Shown piece after piece: positions 54,665 through 64,000 of a stretch of 64,000 bases of DNA. Source of the DNA: Septoria linicola (lineage: Eukaryota; Ascomycota; Dothideomycetes; Mycosphaerellales; Mycosphaerellaceae); NCBI GenBank assembly GCA_024114885.1, contig CP099424.1, positions 1,674,001-1,738,000 on the forward strand, in the 5' to 3' direction. The position numbers and the translations under genes are program-made. Each line of letters opens with the position of its first letter. Position 1 is the first letter of the stretch. Below the pieces are notes generated by a model. The model was not told the DNA's origin. It made no database searches and worked only from the letters and a program-made list of their open reading frames with translations.

Positions 54665-57600
54665 CTCCTACTTATACTATATAGTTAGATCTTTTAATAG
54701 ATTATCTATAGTACTTAAATACTAGTCCTAATCTTGATTAGTTATTAAGTACTTACTTTTTAGACTAATAACTAGATAGTACTAACTATTAATCTAACAA
54801 ACTTTCTATACTACTATCTCCTATAAAAAGGTAAAAGAAATACCTTCTATAAGATCTTCCTTCTCTCTTATATAGAAGTAGATTATTTAGGATATAGACT
54901 ATCTAGTAAGTTACCCCTATCCTTTCTTATAGCTAATTCTAATAGCTCTCTAGATTCCTTATAGCCTAGTCCTCTACTTAGTTATATTCTATATAGCTTT
55001 TTAGTTTCCTAATAGTCTTTAGGGTATACTATTCTTAGCTATAGGGATCTTATATTAAGCTAGGGAGTAGAGTAACTATATACTAGTAGAGGAGATAATA
55101 GCTACTATAGAGGAGGTCTTTAATATTAACTAGTACTTAGCCTTAGAGGGTGTCTAGTTTAGCTAGGTACTATATAGTAATATTATAGTTAGTAATAGGT
55201 CTAATATTAGCGAGGGTATTTAGGACTTTATAAAGTCTAACTAAGGAGGAGTTAAGTAACTAAAATCTTTCTTTTAGACTCCTCTTAGTTTAACTCTAAG
55301 GCTTGGAGTTATCTTTTATATATCTCTTATATAAGGTAGAGCTACCTTATAAACACCTGAAACTATAGTCTATTCTTTAGCTTAGTAAGACTATCTACTA
55401 CTATCTCTTTTATATTTATATATTCTATAGAGATAAGTCTGTTCTACTAGAGCTTTCTTATAGCATTATATAAGATATTAATATATTTAGACTTGTTATA
55501 AATATATAAGTCCTTAACTAGAGTAAAGGTAGCTTAGTTATTACCTTTTAGCTAAATTAGCCTAATTCTAGTAATAGTTTCCTAGTTACTAAGGATCCTA
55601 GGTTAGTAAGAACATTCTCCTACTAACTCTAGGTATCTAAGCTCTCTTAAAAGAGTACTAAGGAACTATAACTATTTTATATATACTCCTATAGCTATAT
55701 ATTTAGCTTCTATTATAGATATAGCTATAGATTTCTACTTCTTACTTATCTAGGAGATTAGTATACTATAAAGGAAGAAGATATATCTAAGGATTAAGAC
55801 TCTATTAGTCTTATCTATTATATAGTTAGAGTCTATATATCTAGTAAGACAGCCTTAACTATTTCTTAAGTATCTTAGACTAAGGTCTAGGTTTGATCTT
55901 AGGTATCTAGTTAGCTTCTTTAGAGCCTTTATATATCCTACTATTAGATTACTAATATAGGAGCTTAATCTTCTAAGGGTAAATAAAATATCTAGTCTTA
56001 TAATAGTTATAAGCTATATCTATATTCTAATAATAGATTAGTACTCCTATTTATTATATCTTTTATTATTTAGTCTAGTAGGCTTTAGACTTTTATAGCT
56101 GTCTATTAGTAAAAGAGTTAGTAATATAGTTTCTTGGCCTATTCCTATCTTAGCTAGGTTCTCTTAGATATAATGTTTCTAGTTAAGTTTTAGCTAGCCT
56201 TACTGTCTGTTTCTTATTAGTCTTATTCTAAGAATCTTGTCTAGCTCTCTAAGATCTTTAATCTTAAAGACCTTACTAAGTTAGTCTTTAAACTAGAGGA
56301 TATCTTCTAGTCTCTCTATAGTAATAGGTATATTATTAATATAGATTAGGATTATTAGGTCTTTCCTTTTCTTATAGATTAGAAGACATAGGTCCACTTC
56401 TAATTATCTAAATCCTATTCCTTTTAGCTTTAATATATATAGCTAATTCTAGTCTCTTATAGCTTGCTTTAGCCTATAGAGACTCCTTAGAACTTATAAG
56501 ACTATACTAGTTAGTAGGTTAACACCTAGTAGTAGGATTATATAGATGTCCTTATATAGAGTACTTTCTATAAATATATTATTTATATCTACTTAGTATA
56601 GAACTAGGTCCTTCTTATAGACTATAGCTATAAATCCTCTTAGAGTATCCTACCTAACTATCGAGGTAAAAGTTTCTATATAGTCTACTCTATACTTTTA
56701 AGAGAACCCTCTTATAACTAGTCTTGCCTTAAACTTTTTAATAGCTCTACTAAGCTTTCTCTTAATATTAAAGACCTATCTTAAGGTAACTAGGTTAGCC
56801 TCTTTTAGTAGGACTACTATAGTCTAGGTATTATTACTTATAAGTATATCTAGCTCCTTCTAAATAGCTTCTTACTAGAGATAACCCTACTTAGGATTAC
56901 TTACTACTTCCTTATAGTTCCTTAGGATTAGAACCTCCTATTTATATATTCCTACTTCTTTAGTAGTAGAGAATATAATCTCTTTAACTTCCTCTAAGAA
57001 TTCTAAGTCCTATAGAATATCTAAGTTAATAGAGCTTATAGCTAAGAAGAAAGCCTAATACTCTAGGAGCATTTCCTTGTCTAGCTAACTATTCTAATCT
57101 AGCTTAAGCCTAATTAGCTTTAGCTTCTAGTTAAATCTATTAAGTTCTTAGGATACTTTCCTCTTTCTAAGAGTTTACCTTAGAGCTGTCTACTTATAAT
57201 CTATCTTTATAGTTTCTTAGGTAGAATTCTTAGATTCTTTCTTAACTTTCTCTTAGTCTAGGAATTTTCTATACTCTCCTATATCTTCTAGTAGAGGTAG
57301 AAGTTATATAAAGAGTTTCTTTCTTTCCTAAATCTATACTAATAGCTAAGGGGAAGGAGGCTTCTACTAGCCTAGACTAGGAGTACCTAGGGTACTCCTA
57401 CTAGCTTATAGAGTAGGCTAGCTAATAGTTCTTAGCCTTCTAATAGGTCTTCTTTCTAGAGCTAAACTAAGGAGATTCTTAATCTTAATATTTAAGTCTA
57501 ATTCTCTATCTAGCTTATCTTTAAAGAAGATTATATTAGTATACTACTTAATAGCCTTTATATCTAGCTCCTAGAACTTCTATACTTTTACTATATTATT

Positions 57601-60408
57601 ATAGTATCTAATAAATATAGTATCCTTTCCTCTATTTATTAGTTTGTTACTCCTTACCTACTAAGGCTATACTCTTGTATCTATATATACTATAGCTCTA
57701 TATTCCTATACTTTAAGGTAGGAGACTATTAGTTTAATCCTATTAAAAGCTTTATTAGATAAGAGCTTGAATCTCTTAATATTAGGTCTATTTAGGAGCT
57801 TGTTCCTTATATATACCTATACTTTAAGAGCTTCTAGCTAAAACTTAATAAATATCTTACTTTCTTTAAGTATTACTCTAATAGAGGCCTCTAATATTTA
57901 GATAGACCTCTTAACTACTCTATTCTAGAGTAAATTATAGGCCTTAGTTAGTTTAAGGGTAATTCTAAAGTCCTTCTCCTACTATTTAATTAAAGTAGTA
58001 ATCTCTCTAGTATTATTAGCTCTTATAGACTTAAGGAGTACTACTAACTACCTTTCTACCTTAATCCTCTAGTTCTAAAGAGTAGTTAGTATATCTAATC
58101 TAGCTTTAAGTAGAAATGCCTATTTCTTTCTTAAGAAATTATTAATAATCTTAAGCTACTATATAAAACCTTTTACTAATAATAGTAATAGTCTATAAAT
58201 ATCTATTAATATAAGGGCTAATCTTTTAGGTCTTCTCTTAATAGACTTGCCTAGGTATTTCTTTATCTTATCTATTATATAGATCCTATACTTATACTCT
58301 TCCTAGTTAGGAATTAGAATTCTTTTCTTTAGGTTAGTAACTTTATAAAAGTTTAAGAGTAACTCTCTTCTAAAGTATATAAATCTTCTATACTATAGCT
58401 CCTACTATTTTAGATCCTTCTCTAATAGAGTAGTATAGGTATTATTAACCTCTATAGGATTATATAGTAAGTAATATAACTTTTCCTATAGGAGAGGTAA
58501 TATCTTACTAATAAATAGAACACCTCTAACTAGCTTAGTCTTTATAACTATTTAGCTATCTAGAGAGGTAAGAGTAAAATTAGGCTTCTAGACTCTAAAT
58601 TACTTACTAAACTAATCCTATAATATAAGATTTACTCTAAGATTAGGAACAAATAGTACTCTATCAAGTAGAACTTCTCCTCCTAAGATTCTCTTTATCT
58701 ATACTAGCCTAGAGTAGGTTATATAGAGGTATCCTCCTCCTACCTTAATCTATACTTTCTTCCTTAGTAGCTTTACTAATCTAAAGAAGGATAGTTAGTT
58801 AGTTATATAGGATAAGGTATAGGAATTTAAGAGCTATTCTTAGAGTAATAACTTGCCTTTAGCCTTAATTATAGAATAGGCTAACTTATCTTAGTTATTA
58901 TCTTCTAATAGGGAATTATTATTGCTTTTAGAACTAGAGTAAGTTCTAGAATTAGAACTAGAACTAGACTCCTAGGCTAAAAATCCTTTCTTTAGAAGCT
59001 TTCTAGACTTTTCTATTCTTTAAAGCTACTTACTTATTTTCTAGACAACCTTCTTTAGCTTATTATATAATAATAACTTATAGATAGCTTTCTTAATATA
59101 TCTAGTATTCCTTAGTAAAGAGGATCTTCTAACCCTCTCTCTAAAGAATAATCCCTAAGGGTCCTTCTAGTTCTTAGTACTATTTCTCTACTAGGATAGT
59201 TTCTTAGTAGTAGGGAGGTTAGGACAATCCTTTAACTAGTACTTCCCTTTCTTATAGAGCTAGTATATTAGTAGGGACTTTCCTTAGTAGAGCTACTTAG
59301 AATAGAATATAGCTAAACCTATATCTATCTTATCTAGATTATCTCTTACCTCTTAGGACTTAAGTAGAAGGAGAATAGTATCTATATCTAAGGATAGTTA
59401 GGTTATAATAGTATCCTTAGCTACTTAGTATAATATAGGTAGGGACTATAGGAGATATTTTAGCCTTTTCTCTTAGCTCTAGTAGTAAGCTTCCTAAGGA
59501 TTAATCTTAGTAATCCTCTTACCTAGGCCTCTAAGGTATCTCTATACTTCCCTAATTATCTTATTAGGTAATATCCTAAATATAATAAACTACTTAATTA
59601 GACCTATAGTATAGGACTTTAGGACTCTATTATACTTGTTCTAGAGAATTACCTATATCTTAGCTACTAGTATAGTAATATACTATGTCTCTAGCTCTAT
59701 CTTATTATTTTTACTAATACTATATCTAATACTAAACCTATATACTATATTATCTTTTAAGAAGTATTAATTCTAAGTAATATACATCTAGAGACTAGTA
59801 TCCTACTAAACTATATATAGGTTCCCTTTAATAATTAGTTAGCTAATTGCCTAGAACTAGTCCTTCCCTTCTAGCTTGTCTATCTATAGCTTAAACTATC
59901 TCTTCTAGTTAGTTCTATCTAGGATTAGAATCCTTTAACTCTTCTTATCCTCTTAGTCTATTATAGAAATAAGTAAATAGAATAAATAATTAGTAGAATA
60001 CTTATAGACTAGCTAAGGATTCTAGAGAAGAGTAATTTCTTATAGTAAGGAGACTAGCTCTAAGGGATAGGGATTCCTCGTATTTAGGAAATTACTAAGA
60101 CTTAGATCTTTCTCTCTTAGTAGAGTTTCTATTACTAGGTAGTAGGAAGGCTAAGTAGCCTCTTCTAACTCTAGTGATACTAGGTGTAATAGTAGAGAAC
60201 TAGGCAGGTATTAATAAAGTAGAAATATACTACTATCTTATAGAGATCTTTACTAACTTGTATACTACTAGGTATAAACTAGCTTCGTTAGTAATATAGT
60301 TAGGGAAACTTCTAGGCCCTAAATGTTTTCTATAAACTATAAGGGATATAAGTAACCTATACTAATATAGGTTACTCCTATTTAGTATATAAACCTAGGC
60401 TTATAACC

Positions 60409-60685
60409 TATTAAAAGTAGAGAGCGTATTATATACTATACAATATTAAGAAGAGTATAGCGTAGTAAAGAAGAATAGGGGATTAATCTTAAACTAACTT
60501 ATATATATAGTATAGTAGTAATATGCTAGGAACTAAATACAAAGTTAATTAAGTTAGTTATCTAAGAAGAGAAGAAAGAGAAGCAAGATATACCTCTTAC
60601 TAAGCCTTAGGTAGATGCCTTAGGTATCTAGAACTATACTTAGAAGTCTATATCTAGACTAACTATCTAGGATGCATTCTTAATA
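60409..60685 (-). repeat. 5' LTR of the copia element
   Basis: 277 bases, the same length as the left copy. It is followed directly by the right target duplication. On the minus strand its inner end is followed by GGTTATAAGCC, a possible primer binding site that I cannot assign to a tRNA. Confidence 0.88.
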
Positions 60686-60690
60686 GAGAG
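60686..60690. repeat. Target site duplication GAGAG, right copy
   Basis: Direct repeat of 54,383-54,387 at the other end of the copia element. Confidence 0.8.
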
Positions 60691-63322
60691 GAGTATACTA
60701 CTACTAAAGCTAAGATTAAGGCTATACTTACTATTAAGCTTAATAAAACTATAGTTAAGATATATAGTAGGAGAAACCTATATACGTATCTATAGAGCAA
60801 GTATAATATTATTAGATAGTAGAGTACTCGCTACTAGCGTATACCGACTCGTAGCTAATACTTATAGTAACTAAATTTATAGCGTAGTAAAGCGACTTAA
60901 TCCTAAGGGTGTTCGACGCTAGATAGAGCGTATACGCGAGTATTATAGAGCTATTATTATACCTAGACCTAGCTTCGTAACCTTAATAGATATATACTAT
61001 AAATTCGAGTTCTATAATATATAGATCTATACTAGAATCGATATCTATTCGCGCTATATTAAGTAGATTTACTATAGTATTACTAGATAGACTACTATAT
61101 TAGTACTAGCTTAATATCTTATAATACTACGCTATAGTAATATAGCGCCTTAAATTATTCGCTCTAACTATAGTATAGAAATAATACTCGCTATAGATAC
61201 TTATTATAAAGTTCGATAAGCGATCTATAATATAGAGAATAAGTAGATCGTATATAAGAGTAGAGAGCTATTACTACTACTAGAATTTAACTAGTATTTC
61301 AAGTATAGAATAAGTAAGATAAACTAGCGTATTAAGGCGTAGTAGAACTAATAAGCGCCTATCTTATTACTATAGAGATCCTACTTCTACGAGATATATA
61401 GAGCGTTACTCTATTAAGAAGATTCGCTCGTAGATAGGATTACCTTCTTAGCGATCTATATACTAATAATATATACCGTAGTTATAGAGTTTATATATAT
61501 ATAGAATAATTATAGTATACGTAATTAACGTAAGGAACGACTATATTCTATTCTAGGTATTCTATATATATTATACTATTATCCTATACTAAGCAGCTAT
61601 ACTTACTAATCTATACTACTACCTAATAAGGTACTAGATAATATAGAGTAGGACCTTATAGGATTTAGTTCGTACTCGATAGTACTCGCTACTATAACTC
61701 GCTAACTAAATAGTAGATCTTAAAGCCTATCTACCTAAAGAGACTCTTTAATAGTATATATCTACTCTATATAAATATAACGTCCTTTTACCTATTAATA
61801 GTAGTACGTATAACGACGATAGTAAGCGCCTTTATAAGTTTACTTATAAACGCTTACGCTCTCTTATCTATAAATATATTATATCTAAATAATAGCTAAT
61901 ACTATACGAGCTTAAAAAGCTACTAGTAGTACGCTAATAGATCTCTTTATAATAGATATAAGATATATTTAACGCGTCTAATAGCTAGCTAATTACTAAC
62001 GATAATACTAGAGTAATAGAGTTTATAACCGATCTACCTCTAGTAAATAGTATAGATTAGCGTAGTAAATTTAGTTATATACTCTACTCTACGAGTTAGC
62101 GTATAAGGCTTAGCGAGTATATACTTTCGATATTATATCGTCCTTCTTTACTCTTCTCTTTCCTATAACGTTATCTTATATATACTATATCTTTTACTAT
62201 AATTATAGCCGATATTAAAGTACTACTCTAGGATCCGTACTATCTATAGATAGGTAAATAATATAGTACTAGTATATTTAAAGGCTACGCTTTCTATAGT
62301 ACCTACTATATAAGGAACTCTAATCTACTAACTAAGTAGTTTATCTACGAGACTATAGCTATACCGATAGTATCTACGAGTCGCTCTATAAGTATCGTTC
62401 CTATAGCTCTTATAGCTCCTACCTATTAGTCGTTTAGTTTAATTCTATAGTATACTAACGCTATACGTAATATTATAAACTAGAGGTATAGACTAAGGCC
62501 TACTTTTAATACTAGATCGATACCTCTATTATATTTATAACGACTATTATCTATACCTCTACTACGGCTAGAAGCTATTAAATAATATACTCTAACGCTA
62601 CTAGCTAGTTATTACTTTTAACTATACCTATAAAGTATAAAGATAATATATTATATTCTAATAAACTAGGACGAAGAATATATAGAAGTATAGTAAGCTA
62701 TAATACTACTAGAGTATTAGTAACGTCTTTATAAATACTATATTCGATATATAGCGTAGCGATCGGTTAGATAACTTCGTCTTCTATCGTTTTAGTATAG
62801 ATAATCTATCTTACTATCTAATCTAGGAACTAGATAATTATAAAGAATATATATTCTTTATATAGTTTAATAAATTATAGGTTCTATAAAGGATCTCTAA
62901 TACTACTATTAAGAGGCCTAAGGAACAAGGTATTAGAATAGTTATAGAGGTATTTAAGTAGCTAAAAGCGAAGATAGTAGATACTTAAATATACCTTATT
63001 AAGCTTCTTATCTATAAAGAGACGCTAATACTATAACTAAAGCTACTAAAGTAGGTAAAGAATAAGCGAAAGAATTAAGAGAGTACTATTATAAGTAAAG
63101 TAGTAAGTACTTTATCGGCTATCTTTAAGAGTATTAAATAGGATAATAAGCCTACTATTAAGTAAGAAAAGCCTACGTAGTAGGTATACGTATCTAACTA
63201 TTATACTATATCTAAAATAATAGATTTATCGTACGACGAGTCCTCTACGAGTATAGCTAAGTATAGAGAGTCTAATTTATAGTAGACCTTATAGGCCCTT
63301 AAGTAGATTAAATAATAGGATA
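60691..63322 (+). mobile_element. Decayed integrase-core (rve) element, host of the copia insertion
   Basis: On the plus strand a degraded integrase core can be read. Near 61,040-61,057 the codons spell D-I-Y-S-R-Y, matching the first catalytic Asp block of fungal integrase-core proteins. Near 61,156-61,185 they spell I-R-S-N-Y-S-I-E, where the family has I-R-S-D-x-G-x-E. Downstream, positions near 61,320-61,350 fit the family's N-Q-R-I-x-x-W-W block with Trp codons turned to stops. CA and TG are rare but CG is common. No open frame remains. The element type is not certain; the core is rve-like. Confidence 0.6.
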
Positions 63323-63578
63323 TATTAAGAATATATCCTAGATAGTTAGTCTAGATATAGATATTTAAGTATAGTTCTAGATACCTAAGGTATCTACCTA
63401 AGGCTTAATAAGAGGTATATCTTACTTCTCTTTCTTCTCTTCTTAGATAACTAACTTAATTAACTTTATATTTAGTTCCTAGTATATTACTACTATACTA
63501 TATATATAAGTTAGTTTAAGATTAATCCTCTATTCTTCTTTACTACGCTATATCCTCCTTAATATTATATAGTATTAG
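63323..63578 (+). repeat. Third, inverted and truncated copy of the copia LTR
   Basis: It starts TATTAAGAATATATCC and runs as the reverse complement of the other two LTRs, through TTTATATTTAGTTCCTAG and CTTCTTTACTACGCTATA, until AATATTATATAGTAT. Then similarity stops, about 20 bases before the expected LTR end. It is either a solo LTR or the start of another truncated copy. Confidence 0.75.
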
Positions 63579-64000
63579 TAAGGTAAAGGCCTACCTATAT
63601 ACCGTACTTAGTAGTTTTAGTATAAAAGCAAGGTAGTAGCTCGTTTCTAAGATAGTAATATTTACTCTACTTGATTAATTTAATATCCTATAGTCCTAGT
63701 ATAAGGCTCTTAGTCCTAGAGCTACTATTTTAAGCTCGTTACTACTATTTAATTAACGTATTATAAGACTATTACTATCTAAATAGGTCTTGTTCTATAG
63801 CGAGTACTCTTACGCCTACCTAGAAGGTTAGTATTAGGGTAGTTATTATCTATTAATAGAGCTAAAGATAGGGCTATCTCTTCTCTTTTATACCGAGACT
63901 AGAAGCGTAGAGGGTAGATAGTAGCCTTAAAGCGAGAACTAATATACTATAAATATTAATAAGAAGCCTAAAGGAGCCTACGTAAGAGGCGACTTAAAGG
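63579..64000. other. RIP-type AT-rich sequence, unidentified
   Basis: It continues the CG-retaining, CA/TG-poor composition to the window end. No open frame and no recognisable domain; it is probably more of a decayed element continuing beyond the window. Confidence 0.5.

Larger units (their letters stand above)
54388..60685 (-). mobile_element. Ty1/copia LTR retrotransposon, RIP-inactivated
   Basis: A 6,298-base element is bounded by two direct 277-base LTRs and a GAGAG duplication. On the minus strand the reverse transcriptase can still be traced despite many stops: a VDINN-x-F pattern near 56,580 (copia VDVNNAF type), then DIYIILLLGV, and a YINNI near 56,335 where the catalytic YVDDI is expected, both Asp codons having become Asn. 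A purine-rich AAGTAGGAG lies just inside the left LTR on the minus strand, as a polypurine tract should. So transcription ran from the right LTR (5') to the left (3'). CA and TG are very rare throughout, the mark of RIP. No frame is open and it is dead. Confidence 0.85.

Noticed and set aside
54388..64000. CRISPR-like or tandem repeat array in the AT-rich block
   Set aside because: The repeats are two direct LTRs plus one inverted LTR, with no regularly spaced units; the host is a fungus.

Overview
This window is nuclear DNA from a filamentous ascomycete. Short 45-100 nt introns with GT..AG ends and CTGAC/CTAAC-like branch sites interrupt most genes. The protein set is typical of a plant-associated Dothideomycete (inferred: several F-box proteins, a PTH11/rhodopsin-like membrane protein, pectin methylesterase, GH18 chitinase, an AA12-like oxidoreductase). 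The right end is an AT-rich block in which CA and TG dinucleotides are very rare, the signature of repeat-induced point mutation (RIP). I cannot name the species.

Layout. Positions 1-53,940 are gene-bearing DNA of balanced composition. 0-5 kb: tail of an unidentified gene, an F-box gene, then ATP14 (mitochondrial ATP synthase subunit h) and TFIIB, divergent from one 950 bp spacer. 6-13 kb: secreted GH18 chitinase, a 2.7 kb gene-poor gap, a small Cys-motif protein, pectin methylesterase. 14-17 kb: a small mitochondrial protein, an orphan terminal exon, a class 3 lipase. 18.8-22.5 kb: two convergent paralogous genes of a family I do not recognise. 24-32 kb: BTB-like protein, carboxylesterase, seven-helix membrane protein, two fungal proteins of unknown function. 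32.8-40 kb: PAM16 (mitochondrial import motor), a GPI-anchored AA12-type dehydrogenase, a 1230-residue DUF1765 protein. 42-47 kb: a large Ser/Thr-rich secreted protein, a PAQR/Izh receptor, a CSN8/PSMD8/eIF3k-type PCI protein. 47.9-53.8 kb: tandem F-box paralogs, Rtf2, a secreted coiled-coil protein and RPB10 (shared RNA polymerase subunit).

From about 54.0 kb to the end there is no intact gene. A complete but RIP-decayed Ty1/copia retrotransposon (54,388-60,685, two 277 bp LTRs, 5 bp target duplication GAGAG, coding on the minus strand) sits inside an older decayed integrase-core (rve) element. A third, inverted and truncated LTR lies at 63.3 kb. The RPB10 start codon is only about 0.2 kb from this block.

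The gene neighbours do not form one pathway; the window is mostly housekeeping genes mixed with secreted enzymes. Two genes, the chitinase and the AA12 enzyme, are each broken by one base in a homopolymer, which is either real loss or a sequence error. The best candidate for something undescribed is the convergent paralog pair at 18.8-22.5 kb. Exon boundaries were worked out by eye from splice signals and phase; no search was run.
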